A stretch of DNA of 41,959 bases from a virus. The stretch is from the IMG/VR virus record IMGVR_UViG_3300043219_000165, positions 1 to 41,959 of that record. One strand, given 5' to 3'. Position 1 is the first letter of the stretch, and each line of letters starts with the position of its first letter. The position numbers were made by a program, and so were the translations under genes. Below, one piece after another: positions 33,819-41,856 of the stretch. Under the pieces are notes generated by a model. It was not told where the DNA came from, made no database searches, and saw nothing but the letters and a program-made list of their open reading frames with translations.

Positions 33819-34091
33819 TCAGCACATCGTGAACGTGTGACCTTTTTCCTGCACCGACTTAGTGCCTCTCGGACCCACGATGCTAGACCGTGGATTACCC
33901 GAGTTAGACACTTGGTTGTTGATCTCGAAGTCGAAGATAGATTCGCTGTCGAAATCCGCTCTGGCTCCCAAGCCATCACGAACTCCAACGGAATCATCAC
34001 TCATAAACGAGCCTCGAACCGTTGATGCCTTGTGCGCGGGCGCTACATACTCGCCCTTAAAACCACCACCGTGGCCTGCTTGTACTCTCAT
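33819..34091 (-). CDS. Small virion-region protein (90 aa)
   Basis: The frame extends upstream to 34121, but the start is the ATG at 34091 ('MRVQAGHGGGF'), backed by GGGAGGT 7 bases away. The 90-residue product is Gly/Ser/Asp-rich with 'DSESIFDFEINNQVSNSG' in the centre and one Cys at the C-terminus. It lies directly downstream of the probable decoration protein and ends 8 bases before the hairpin terminator. It may be a head-decoration or head-completion protein. No family was recognised. Confidence 0.55.
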   Translation of the reverse strand: MRVQAGHGGGFKGEYVAPAHKASTVRGSFMSDDSVGVRDGLGARADFDSESIFDFEINNQVSNSGNPRSSIVGPRGTKSVQEKGHTFTMC

Positions 34092-34107
34092 GGCATCTAC
34101 CTCCCGG

Positions 34108-34512
34108 TTAGAACCAGTCAACTTTAACGATCAAATCCACCGCACCGGCTGTTGCACCGCCGTCACTCGCGACTTCAATCGTCGTGTCTGCCGTCAGCTC
34201 GACGTCATTGACTCCTGCGACTTCCTCCGCACCAGCCGCCTTAATTTCGGCGTCGGTCTGACCGCCACCGAGATTGGCTGCTAATATGGGAATGGAAACC
34301 GACGCCGGCAGGGTTGCCCCATTGACGCCAACAGATACCAATGCTGCCGCAACTGTCACACCGGTTGTAACCAGATATTCGATTCCTCGAACTCGTCCGG
34401 TCTTACCAGCTGGTCCGGCAATGCGACCAATGACTGCTGCTGCTGACACAGTTACAGCGGGAAACCGATAAGTTCGGCTGTCCGCATTGTCATAGAAATT
34501 TTGATTCCGCAT
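34108..34512 (-). CDS. Probable head decoration protein (134 aa)
   Basis: A 134-residue beta-rich, Gly/Ala/Val-rich protein, with long runs of alternating hydrophobic residues ('VTVAAALVSVGVNG') and no membrane anchor. Placed directly after the major capsid protein gene, which is the usual place for small capsid-stabilising or decoration proteins. The start has GGGAGG 8 bases upstream. The function is inferred from position and composition; I do not identify a family. Confidence 0.55.
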   Translation of the reverse strand: MRNQNFYDNADSRTYRFPAVTVSAAAVIGRIAGPAGKTGRVRGIEYLVTTGVTVAAALVSVGVNGATLPASVSIPILAANLGGGQTDAEIKAAGAEEVAGVNDVELTADTTIEVASDGGATAGAVDLIVKVDWF

Positions 34513-34524
34513 GATTAAGCCTCC

Positions 34525-35448
34525 CTATTCAGTTGAGTCCCATTTGATGATGCGCGCTTGCACAGCATCAGTGTGGACAATCCCGTAACCCAAGAGTGCG
34601 TACCAGGCGATGCCCCGAGAACGACCGTAGTCGGTGGGGATCTTGCCTCGAATTTCCTCTTGAATCGAAAACGCCTCGACGACAGTATCGGAGCCGAAGA
34701 AGAAAATGCCATCGGATAAAGCCCAACCTTCCGATGCAATATTCGTCTGCTCGCAATACCTTATGCCTTCGTGGCGACCCTTTTCGCCGTTCATAATGAC
34801 ATGCCAACCTTCAGTGACAAACTGATGGATAGCTTCGAGCGAATCCTTCAACGGGCGAAGGGTAGTCGGTCGAGCGATAGCCATATAGTTGTTACCGTCG
34901 AATGTTGGAATATCCCGCTCGGTCAGCTCATCGGCGAAAATCTTGCTGTGGTCGTCATTGAACGCGTTCGTTGGCGCTCCCGAGGGAACTCCATTGGTCG
35001 TGAACGTGACGGCCGTAGCCGATGTACTAACTCCGCGTAATGGCGTCAACTCGAACTGCGCATTTGCAGCTGAATCGAGCGCCTTCCGGGCGTCGTTCTT
35101 CAGGACTTTGTGAATGATTTCCGTTACCGGATGCTCACTCAAATCGTCCAGTTTCTTCGTGTATGGAACACTGTTGCCGAATTCCGTCACCGTCAAACTC
35201 GACTGCGTGATTGTGAAATTCGATTCAGGCATTACATCAGTTTCGTTCAGGGTTCCACCCTGGTCAGCAACGTCTGAATAAATGTTCCAGTTGAACACAT
35301 CGCCTTTGCCTTTTCCGAATGCCTCTCGGGCATCACAAAACTGACGAAAGCGCACCATTGGCTGTAAAGCCGTTCTGAGCTTGCGGCTCAGATTGGGTGA
35401 CCACATGAAGCCACCCAAAGCGTTTGTCTGCCAAACTTGTCCGGCCAT
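34525..35448 (-). CDS. Major capsid protein (HK97-fold type)
   Basis: A 307-residue protein with the layout of an HK97-like coat protein: an N-terminal arm ('NLSRKLRTALQPMVRFRQFCD'-like helix), a central part with 'KGDVFNWNIYSDV', a long beta-rich domain and a C-terminal 'GIAWYALLGYGIVH' strand. It follows the scaffold-like gene by 28 bases and has the strongest Shine-Dalgarno site here (AAGGAGGAATTGTC before ATG), as expected for an abundant product. Terminator and decoration genes follow. It resembles the N4-gp56/P22-type coat proteins of podophages. Confidence 0.8.
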   Translation of the reverse strand: MAGQVWQTNALGGFMWSPNLSRKLRTALQPMVRFRQFCDAREAFGKGKGDVFNWNIYSDVADQGGTLNETDVMPESNFTITQSSLTVTEFGNSVPYTKKLDDLSEHPVTEIIHKVLKNDARKALDSAANAQFELTPLRGVSTSATAVTFTTNGVPSGAPTNAFNDDHSKIFADELTERDIPTFDGNNYMAIARPTTLRPLKDSLEAIHQFVTEGWHVIMNGEKGRHEGIRYCEQTNIASEGWALSDGIFFFGSDTVVEAFSIQEEIRGKIPTDYGRSRGIAWYALLGYGIVHTDAVQARIIKWDSTE

Positions 35449-35476
35449 GACAATTCCTCCTTAGCTTCAAAAAATG

Positions 35477-36742
35477 CTAGGTAGGTTGCCCCCTCGATGC
35501 CTTCAGTTGTGCAAAGGCTTCCTGCGGTGACTGTTCAGTTTCAACATCATCTACAGGTTGCTCATGCACAGCTGCACTGGCGACTGTGGGGATCCTGACT
35601 AGCTCCGATTTACGATCTTGACGATGGTCTTGGGTGGGAGGTTGCGGTAGCACACCGATGTTTTGACTGCCGGGTGGTAGCGGATCCGGGGGATCTGGCT
35701 CAACACCCTTCAGTTTATTCACCCATGCGCGTGTTCGCTTTCCTGCTTCGTCCATGACTTGAGAGATCGGCCACGTTGGGTTTTCTCGCTCAATTTCGTC
35801 TGTCATGTTGTCGGCCATCTTGTACAACGCAGGGTCGCCCATAACGTCCGGGTAGTCCTCCTGAAATTTCACATATCCAGTTCGAACATCCTTCGTTTTT
35901 TCGACATTCTGAATTGCACCTACGGCTGCTTGCGCTGCCTTTCTAACGATAGCCCGCTCGTCCACTCGGGGTTGCATCTGTGCCGTAGGGGTAACAGATC
36001 CACGAAGTTTGACTAGGGTTTTCGCCAGCTTTCTAGCAGCATCTTCCTCAGTGCCGGTAAAAGCAGTGCTGAAGATTTCTTTCGCCTCATCGTAGAGGTC
36101 TTCCTCCGTCAGATCCGTTTGAGCGGGTACTGACGATATTACTGCTGGTGCTGTTGCCACGCGTTGTGCCAGGGCGGCTTCATTTGCCGACATAGCCACT
36201 TCACGTTCGCTCACTTGTTGATGCAAACGTGTAGCTTCATTCATACGAATGGCAGCAGCAGTTCCTATCTGCAGTTCGCGTCGCGCATCTTCGAGCGGGA
36301 TAAGCCGAAGCTGTCCGTTCACTTTGGTGGAAAACATCGGTTTTCCATCCTGCATGACGATGTACTCAGATAGCGGATCCGCTGCCACATCTGCGGGTAG
36401 CGGAGCCGGTTTTGGTTCGGTTGGCGTGTGCATCGGTTGTCGTGATGCAGCGCCATCGGGATCGGGGGCCGGTAACAGGCCAGCTTCAATAGCTTCCTGA
36501 TTAGCGGCCTTAATTTGATTGTCGATCCGGGCTTGATTTGCGGCCAACCCCGGATCAGCCTCAATGGATTCTTGTATTTCCTCGATACGATTTGCTTCCA
36601 TGCGCTCAGACATAGCGGCAATCGAAATGTCGCGTGGACTTTCTTTGACAATGACTTCGTTGATAGCGAGATCTGGATTAGGCTGCTGCGTCGGCTTCGC
36701 TACTAGCGGTGACTGCGCGCCCTGTTGGGTAGCTGTGTTCAT
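35477..36742 (-). CDS. Scaffold-like protein (421 aa)
   Basis: A 421-residue, mostly helical and charged protein with low-complexity Pro/Gln/Ala parts, just before the capsid gene. Residues 1-120 are Ala/Gln/Glu-rich, about 120-160 contain an ordered 'SEYIVMQDGKPMFSTKVNGQ' block, 160-330 are long helices ('DARRELQIGTAAAIRMNEA'), and the last 90 are Pro/Asp-rich. This layout and place fit scaffolding proteins that guide procapsid assembly. It has an AGGAGA site. No cysteine-rich or enzymatic motif was seen. The identity is inferred from position and layout. Confidence 0.65.
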   Translation of the reverse strand: MNTATQQGAQSPLVAKPTQQPNPDLAINEVIVKESPRDISIAAMSERMEANRIEEIQESIEADPGLAANQARIDNQIKAANQEAIEAGLLPAPDPDGAASRQPMHTPTEPKPAPLPADVAADPLSEYIVMQDGKPMFSTKVNGQLRLIPLEDARRELQIGTAAAIRMNEATRLHQQVSEREVAMSANEAALAQRVATAPAVISSVPAQTDLTEEDLYDEAKEIFSTAFTGTEEDAARKLAKTLVKLRGSVTPTAQMQPRVDERAIVRKAAQAAVGAIQNVEKTKDVRTGYVKFQEDYPDVMGDPALYKMADNMTDEIERENPTWPISQVMDEAGKRTRAWVNKLKGVEPDPPDPLPPGSQNIGVLPQPPTQDHRQDRKSELVRIPTVASAAVHEQPVDDVETEQSPQEAFAQLKASRGQPT

Positions 36743-36743
36743 G

Positions 36744-37076
36744 TCATTCTCCTACTTCTCGATAACCTTCCAGTTGCGTTGCCGCATTCTGGCCGTTTTG
36801 TACCGCCTCGACGCACCACTGCATAAAGTGTACTGCCGCCCAAGCGTTCGCCTTTAATCTCATGTACTCTTTTTTGCCTTCGTAGCTGTACGGGTCGATA
36901 TCGAACATTTCATCCCGACATTTATCGTATTCAGCATGAGCACACCCGTGTAAAAATTTGCCAACAGAAGAAACCAAAAACTGCCTGACTTCTTCCCCAA
37001 TAACGGCTTCCGCAAAATATTGCCGTTCCTGATCATTTATAAAATTTATTCCGTCTAGCTGTGTCGGGTCAGCCAT
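36744..37076 (-). CDS. Hypothetical protein (110 aa)
   Basis: A 110-residue helical protein with the core 'EEVRQFLVSSVGKFLHGCAHAEYDKC' and 'EYMRLKANAWAAVHFMQWCVEA', with Cys and His at intervals. It has an AGGAG-like Shine-Dalgarno site 6 bases from ATG and its stop is 1 base before the scaffold gene's start context. Phage proteins of this size before the scaffold often assist head assembly; this is inferred. No family was recognised. Confidence 0.6.
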   Translation of the reverse strand: MADPTQLDGINFINDQERQYFAEAVIGEEVRQFLVSSVGKFLHGCAHAEYDKCRDEMFDIDPYSYEGKKEYMRLKANAWAAVHFMQWCVEAVQNGQNAATQLEGYREVGE

Positions 37077-37087
37077 TTCACTTTCTC

Positions 37088-37333
37088 CTAGTAAAGTTCT
37101 TTCAGTTGCTTCATCCGTTTGGTCAATTCATTGGCCGTTTTCATCTGGCCGGCGTCGAATGCTCTTTTGTGATCGAGTTTGGCTTGCTTTCCTGCCCGTC
37201 GCGCTTCACGTTTGGTCATTCGCTCACCCATTGCCGGCAATGCTCCACCTATCGGCTGGAATATTTCAGGTTTTCGATTACCAAATGTAGTCGGTGCTGT
37301 CACACCGCCGCCGCTTTTAATTTTCCGCGCCAT
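37088..37333 (-). CDS. Small basic protein (81 aa)
   Basis: An 81-residue protein with a basic start ('MARKIKSGGG'), a middle part ('EIFQPIGG') and a C-terminal Lys/Arg-rich helix ('MTKREARRAGKQAKLDHKRA' type). Probably a small nucleic-acid or capsid-associated protein. Start has GGGAG about 8 bases upstream. It lies in the row of small genes between portal and scaffold. No family was recognised. Confidence 0.6.
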   Translation of the reverse strand: MARKIKSGGGVTAPTTFGNRKPEIFQPIGGALPAMGERMTKREARRAGKQAKLDHKRAFDAGQMKTANELTKRMKQLKELY

Positions 37334-37376
37334 TTTCTTTCTCCCGTACTGTTGCTTCTTCGAGTGCGCCCATCAT

Positions 37377-37595
37377 TTAGTAACCTCCTCCACCGCCGCC
37401 GCCACGACCACCACCAGTTGTTTTTGGTTTCGGGCCTACGTGACGCCTGCCAGCTTCATCTGTCCAAACCGGGGATCCCATATATTCTGTTGCTCCACCG
37501 TGATAGATAGTCACTTGACTTATCTTGATTCGCGGCTCTTTCGGTGATGCAACTTTGCTCTCGCCGGTTCGGCCTGTTGGAATTTTGTCAGCCAT
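37377..37595 (-). CDS. Small protein with poly-Gly C-terminus (72 aa)
   Basis: A 72-residue protein starting 'MADKIPTGRTGE'. Residues 15-60 contain a beta-like stretch 'RIKISQVTIYHGG' and 'SPVWTDEAGRRHV'. The last 12 residues are G-G-G-R-G7-Y. The ATG at 37595 overlaps the TGA of the upstream gene (TGATG); the in-frame TTG at 37598 is less likely. It shares the ending G-G-G-Y with the next gene upstream, so both may bind the same partner or arise by duplication of the C-terminal tail. Confidence 0.6.
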   Translation of the reverse strand: MADKIPTGRTGESKVASPKEPRIKISQVTIYHGGATEYMGSPVWTDEAGRRHVGPKPKTTGGGRGGGGGGGY

Positions 37596-38083
37596 CAATA
37601 GCCTCCACCGGGATTGCCGCTACGAGGACCGCCCGGACGACCCGGACCACCGCCGCCACCACCGCCGCCACCACCGCCAGTCGAAGCTGGACGAGCACTA
37701 CCCTGACGACCCGGCCCGCCACCGCCGCCACCGCCGCCCGGAGGAACACCGCCACTACGACCACCCGGAGGACGACCCGGACCGCCACCACCGCCACCGC
37801 CGCCACCAGGGGGAGGACCGCCACCACCGCCACGACCACCGGGACCGCCACCGCCACCACCGCCACCACCGCTCGGTGGTGTGGGTGGAGGACCGCCTGA
37901 CGCTCCTTCCGGAAACGCTTGGCCTCGCGCACTACCCGAACGACCCGGACCACCACCAGGGCGACCAGCTACTCGGGCTGCTAACTCAGTAGCGCCTGCG
38001 CTGCGACCAGTTTGACGATTCGCCCAAAGACCACCACCGTTTTGACGACCAGCCCATCCACCACCTGTTGCGATTCTTGGCAT
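37595..38083 (-). CDS. Glycine-rich protein with four poly-Gly tracts (162 aa)
   Basis: The start is the ATG at 38083 ('MPRIATGGGW'), backed by GGAG; the frame is open upstream but the earlier codons lie in the neighbouring gene. Of the 162 residues more than half are Gly. Tracts of 8 to 11 Gly alternate with P-P-G, G-R-P-G-G and short Arg/Ser parts; the C-terminus is G-N-P-G-G-G-Y. There is no signal peptide. Such a chain is disordered, or it may form poly-Gly type structure. It lies between portal and scaffold genes, so a virion role is plausible. No function is claimed. The tracts are encoded by mixed GGC/GGT/GGA codons, not a simple single-codon run. Confidence 0.65.
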   Translation of the reverse strand: MPRIATGGGWAGRQNGGGLWANRQTGRSAGATELAARVAGRPGGGPGRSGSARGQAFPEGASGGPPPTPPSGGGGGGGGGPGGRGGGGGPPPGGGGGGGGGPGRPPGGRSGGVPPGGGGGGGGPGRQGSARPASTGGGGGGGGGGGPGRPGGPRSGNPGGGY

Positions 38084-38093
38084 AAGATTTCTC

Positions 38094-38417
38094 CTAAACG
38101 TCCACTTCTGCCGAACCGACGACATTGCCGCCAGATTCGACTTCAACAATTTCCCGGCCAGTACCCGGCGCTCGCGCGCCACCCTTGACGGTCACTGGTT
38201 GAATTGATGCGTTCAGATCCGGCCCGTTAAAACTCAGGTGATACGCGTCCATATTCGGCACAGGCAATTCCAGATTGATAGCAACCTGTGTTGACGAATC
38301 TTCGATGTAAGCCTGTACGACTTCAAAATGCGAAACTTCGATCACTGGCGGTGGCCCCGGACTTGCCGGCGTGTCGATCACCTTGCGTTTGGTAATAATC
38401 AAAAAACGATCAGCCAT
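38094..38417 (-). CDS. Hypothetical protein (107 aa)
   Basis: A 107-residue protein with an N-terminal beta strand and basic segment ('DRFLIITKRKVI'), a Pro-rich stretch, then a beta-rich fold ('VIEVSHFEVVQAYIED', 'TQVAINLELPV', 'REIVEVESGGNVVG'). It has an AGGAGA site and lies 9 bases after the portal gene. It may be a small virion or assembly protein. No family was recognised. Confidence 0.6.
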   Translation of the reverse strand: MADRFLIITKRKVIDTPASPGPPPVIEVSHFEVVQAYIEDSSTQVAINLELPVPNMDAYHLSFNGPDLNASIQPVTVKGGARAPGTGREIVEVESGGNVVGSAEVDV

Positions 38418-38426
38418 TTTGTTCTC

Positions 38427-40859
38427 CTAAACTCCCGCCCCGGTATCGCGGCGTAATTGCATTTCTTTCAGGTGGACTACGTTGTCCAATGCCCTGCCCT
38501 GCCGATCGGTCCTGTCTTTTCTAAAGGCGATTTCGGCCGCAGTAGCATCCTTCCGTTCGGACATAGCATCTTTCCGTGCGGCTTGTTCAGCGGCAACAGC
38601 ATCCTTCTTCTGAGCGAGGCCAAGTTGCTGCATCATTTCATTGAACTTCATATTTTTCTCGAGCGCCAGTTTGGCAAAGCGTGTCTGAGCTTCCATTTCG
38701 AGCTTCATCACCTCACGCTGATGCCGCGCTTCGTTGTCCTTCGTGTGCATCTTGAGTTCTTCCTGCTGCAACTTGATCTCAGGCGGCGGCTGCGGCGGGT
38801 TTTCCTGCTCGTAGGCTTTCTGCTCCTGATCGTTACGGAAGAATCGAACTGCATTTTTGTATCCGAGAGTACCGAAAATCTCGTCGGCAATATCTTCGGA
38901 CTTCATGCGCTCGGCCATCTTCGGCAGGCCGGCAGCATTCTTCACGGCGAACATGAGTTTTTCAACCCGGCGCTGCGGATCGGTGTTGCCCATACCTACA
39001 TTGACGCGCACGGTCAGCTCTTGCCGCAGCAATTCGTCAGTCACCTGGTCAATGCCAAATTTTTGCCAGAGTTCGGCCTTCTTTTGCGCCAGCGCGAGAA
39101 TGGTCTGATCAGTCTCGTAATACTGGATCAAGCGGACGAGCTGGCGCAGGGTCGGTTCAGCCCAAGTCTCGAAGAAGATTCGCAGACCGTAATCCTGCAC
39201 AGCGCCAGCACCAGATTGCATGGCCTCCATGCCGCCAACGGTTTCATTAAGATTCTGGTTGGACTGAACCGACGTTTGCGAGAACGTGCCGGTCAGTTCA
39301 TCGAGTTCGACGGACAGCCGGTCCTGCTCTTGATAAGACGATCCGGTCACATCGCGGGTGTCGATAGTTTTAACGTCCTTCTCAGGATCGTTCATCATCA
39401 CGCCGCCACCAGAGACATTGCGAATCAACGCATCGAGATCCACTTGAGATCCGCGCTTGACGTAATACCGCTTGTTCAGAACCAACTTCACGTTATCGAG
39501 GCGTTGATTCGCAACAAGGTTGATCTCTTGCTGCAGCCCGCTGGCTTGTTCTACGTCGCCGGCGGGGTAGTTTCGGAATGCTTCGATGGTTGAGAAACCA
39601 ACCGTGAACGGCCGCTCACCGCGCTGTAGATGCGGGAATGCCTGATTGAGCGGGACCGGATCGGTGAGCAACAACTCCGTTCCCATCGTCCAGTACAGCA
39701 TGTCCTCGCCATTGATGTTGACGATGTTCATGTGCGCCCACAGCATCGTGTACGAATTGCCGTGCTGCTCATCTGCCGGGTCGATCCGCTCGCGGCCCTC
39801 ACGCGCCTGACGCGTCCGGTCGTAATTCTTACGCCGGGTCGCTAAGAGATCGCCCAGGGCGTGTTGTTTCCAGACCGGTTGCCCGGTCTTGTTGTCGATC
39901 TTCTCCATGTTTTCCAGTGCAGTAACGGCATACACCGGCATCATGTAGAGAAGGTAAGGCGATGTAGTCGCGGGATCGCGCCAGTCGCACATCGGATCGA
40001 ATCTGAAATTCTCTGGCGCCACCAGATCGCAACGCAAGTCGTCGCGCCGGACCATAGTCTGCTCACGGCCGAGCGCAAAACCTTCCTCATCCATGAGTAT
40101 CCCGCCATCGAGGCCAATCTCCGGCACGATATCGGTGTCTTCGTGATAATCCCAATACTGGAATGAGATCGTCAGGCCATAGACCTTCGTTGATTGAAAC
40201 GCGCCGACAACGGTCTGATACCAGGGCATTTTCCGATCAAGTCGATATTGTAGGATTTCCTTGTTGACTGCTGCCGACGCGATTTGTTTAGGATCTATTT
40301 CGTCTTCTGGCTGAATGTCCACCACATCGGTGGTCGAGAACATCGCATTGGTGAGCGCGGCCTCCGACGATTTTGTCATAGATCGAGTTTTAGGACGAAA
40401 AACCTTTGAGCGTTTCCAATTTTGCGTCCTAAACTTCGTCGCTGGCGCGTGTTCGTTATTGAAATGCGCCAGATTGACTTCCCAAATATTCGTGATGTTG
40501 GCATCGAGGTAGTCTGTCGATGTGGTGTAGATCTCATGCGCTTTCGAGATCAGCCAGCCTTCCGTACCGACAAACGACATTGTTTCGCCTTCGGCATCGG
40601 AAGAATCCGGACCGCCACTGCCATCCAGCATTTCCCGCGAGCCGGCGCTGGAACTTGACGGGGTTTCGCCTGGTGGTAGATCCTGTGGCAATCGGGAGTA
40701 GGGATCACCACGATCTTGAGGGCGGGGAGGGGCTGAAGGAGAAGTCGGGTGCGCGGGATCTTCCTCAAACTCGAAATCGCGATTGCCTTCGCGATTGTCT
40801 GCCGGCGCAGTTTCCATATACTCCGGGTTGTAATTGCCTTGATTTTGGTCGCTAGGCAT
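38427..40859 (-). CDS. Portal protein (810 aa)
   Basis: An 810-residue podophage-type portal. Residues 1-95 are acidic and Pro/Ser-rich, probably disordered. From about 100 on there are helices and strands that fit a portal: 'ITNIWEVNLAHFNNE', 'AFQSTKVYGLTISFQYWDY' and 'AVTALENMEKID'. The stem and crown region has long helices ('NLVANQRLDNVKLVLNKRYY'). The C-terminal 150 residues are a highly charged barrel helix rich in Gln/Lys/Glu. Portal proteins form the 12-mer ring through which DNA is packaged and ejected. The ATG overlaps the upstream gene's end and has no strong Shine-Dalgarno site, so it is probably coupled. Confidence 0.8.
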   Translation of the reverse strand: MPSDQNQGNYNPEYMETAPADNREGNRDFEFEEDPAHPTSPSAPPRPQDRGDPYSRLPQDLPPGETPSSSSAGSREMLDGSGGPDSSDAEGETMSFVGTEGWLISKAHEIYTTSTDYLDANITNIWEVNLAHFNNEHAPATKFRTQNWKRSKVFRPKTRSMTKSSEAALTNAMFSTTDVVDIQPEDEIDPKQIASAAVNKEILQYRLDRKMPWYQTVVGAFQSTKVYGLTISFQYWDYHEDTDIVPEIGLDGGILMDEEGFALGREQTMVRRDDLRCDLVAPENFRFDPMCDWRDPATTSPYLLYMMPVYAVTALENMEKIDNKTGQPVWKQHALGDLLATRRKNYDRTRQAREGRERIDPADEQHGNSYTMLWAHMNIVNINGEDMLYWTMGTELLLTDPVPLNQAFPHLQRGERPFTVGFSTIEAFRNYPAGDVEQASGLQQEINLVANQRLDNVKLVLNKRYYVKRGSQVDLDALIRNVSGGGVMMNDPEKDVKTIDTRDVTGSSYQEQDRLSVELDELTGTFSQTSVQSNQNLNETVGGMEAMQSGAGAVQDYGLRIFFETWAEPTLRQLVRLIQYYETDQTILALAQKKAELWQKFGIDQVTDELLRQELTVRVNVGMGNTDPQRRVEKLMFAVKNAAGLPKMAERMKSEDIADEIFGTLGYKNAVRFFRNDQEQKAYEQENPPQPPPEIKLQQEELKMHTKDNEARHQREVMKLEMEAQTRFAKLALEKNMKFNEMMQQLGLAQKKDAVAAEQAARKDAMSERKDATAAEIAFRKDRTDRQGRALDNVVHLKEMQLRRDTGAGV

Positions 40860-41286
40860 TGCTTGGCACCGCTCTGCTGTCAGTCGCGATTACGTTGTCG
40901 AAGCGATCACGCGGTAAATCCTCGAATTTGTCAGGATTGAAATGCTTGCTACGCGCCAGATTATGCCGCTCAAGAATTTCGCCTGCTCCCTTAATTCCTT
41001 CCTCTTGCAGATCGTGAATCGTGCGGCCAGCCATGTGGATGTGGTAGCCCTTGTAATTGGAAATCGAATCGCAGGCAACGATCAGCATTTGCCCTTCGAG
41101 ATTGACCATCACTTTCCACTGCCGGCTACGATATTTTTCGTGGATCGCCGTGCCGACCTTCTTCGCCATCCACATTTCCAGCTTGGCTTTACGCGTGTCC
41201 TGGTCGTCGTAATCCTCGATCTCGTTGTAATCCTCAGTGACCTGATCCATGTGCCGGCCGCTGCCTTTTTGCGTCAGGATCCTCAT
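40852..41286 (-). CDS. Hypothetical protein between TerL and portal (144 aa)
   Basis: A 144-residue protein starting 'MRILTQKGSGRHMDQ'. An upstream frame is open to 41409, but the ATG at 41286 overlaps the stop of the small gene before it (ATGA). The central part is a compact fold ('IHEKYRSRQWKVMVNLEGQML' type strands, then 'YKGYHIHMAGRTIHDL'). The C-terminus is basic and acidic mixed. Its position is often occupied by a small structural or terminase-associated gene. No family was recognised. Confidence 0.6.
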   Translation of the reverse strand: MRILTQKGSGRHMDQVTEDYNEIEDYDDQDTRKAKLEMWMAKKVGTAIHEKYRSRQWKVMVNLEGQMLIVACDSISNYKGYHIHMAGRTIHDLQEEGIKGAGEILERHNLARSKHFNPDKFEDLPRDRFDNVIATDSRAVPSNA

Positions 41287-41435
41287 TTCTTTTTCTTCCA
41301 TTCGCCGTGAGTACGTTTGCCGGTCTGCAACGATTGCCCGGTTGACGACTGACAGATCCGTGCGGCCTTGCCGGCGCTCGCACCTTTCGCCTTCATCTTC
41401 TCGAAACAACGATGAACTTTGCTACCCTTCGGCAC
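41283..41435 (-). CDS. Small basic protein (50 aa, GTG start)
   Basis: A 50-residue, very basic protein with 'KGSKVHRCFEKMKAKG' and 'GKAARICQSSTGQSLQTGK', a pattern common among very short phage proteins found near terminase genes. The start is GTG at 41435, inside the last codons of the LAGLIDADG gene, so the two overlap by 14 bases. The stop overlaps the next start (ATGA). It is too basic to be accidental and the family-like pattern is clear, but the function is unknown; DNA or capsid binding is possible. Confidence 0.65.
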   Translation of the reverse strand: MPKGSKVHRCFEKMKAKGASAGKAARICQSSTGQSLQTGKRTHGEWKKKK

Positions 41436-41856
41436 GTTTCAACCCCTGCATTGACTTCACCAAATAAAGTCGTTTTTCGGTTATTTCTTGCGGGACTTTC
41501 ATTCCACGACCTTTACGATTGTGTCCGGTAAATGTCTCATTGAACTGTTGAAAAATTTCAAACTGTGCCGTTTTAATGCGGCAGTACGGTCCTACTGCAT
41601 CAATGAATCTGCAGATCTCTGGACGAGTAGTGATATTCCAAACCCATTGATCACGACCTTTTTTGATTTTCTGCAAGCGCACTCGACCACCAAACAATCG
41701 GTGCGCAAGATCAATTCCTTGCTTGTCACACATTTTGATAGTGATGCGAGCTTGCGCGAGCTGATAATTTTCTTTCGTCCACAACTGCGTAATGCTGATG
41801 CAGCCTTCACCATCGAAAAGGCCAGCAAGATAAGCGAGTTCTTCTTTGTTAGGCAT
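41422..41856 (-). CDS. LAGLIDADG homing endonuclease (single motif)
   Basis: A 144-residue protein. 'Y-L-A-G-L-F-D-G-E-G' at residues 9-18 is the LAGLIDADG motif with its catalytic Asp/Glu, followed by 'CISI' and beta strands ('YQLAQARITIKMC', 'QWVWNITTRPE') that fit the DNA-binding saddle. One motif means it would act as a homodimer. Homing endonucleases cut an allele lacking them and spread by repair. The ATG lies within the last codons of the probable TerL gene, so it is a free-standing gene placed right after the terminase, not an intein or intron-borne one as far as visible. Its 3' end overlaps the small basic gene. GC content by hand count of two rows is about 47%, lower than in the portal gene (about 55% in one row). 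Confidence 0.82.
   Translation of the reverse strand: MPNKEELAYLAGLFDGEGCISITQLWTKENYQLAQARITIKMCDKQGIDLAHRLFGGRVRLQKIKKGRDQWVWNITTRPEICRFIDAVGPYCRIKTAQFEIFQQFNETFTGHNRKGRGMKVPQEITEKRLYLVKSMQGLKRAEG

Noticed and set aside
37317-37376. 19-codon frame with a GGAGG seven bases upstream, directly after a poly-Gly gene
   Set aside because: The GGAGG is explained by the Gly codons of the preceding gene, and the peptide overlaps the start of the next gene. It may help coupling but is not convincing as a gene.
38457-39593. 378-residue open frame on the plus strand opposite the portal gene
   Set aside because: The portal frame has portal-like sequence and correct strand and order; the antisense frame has no motif and no clear start signal.
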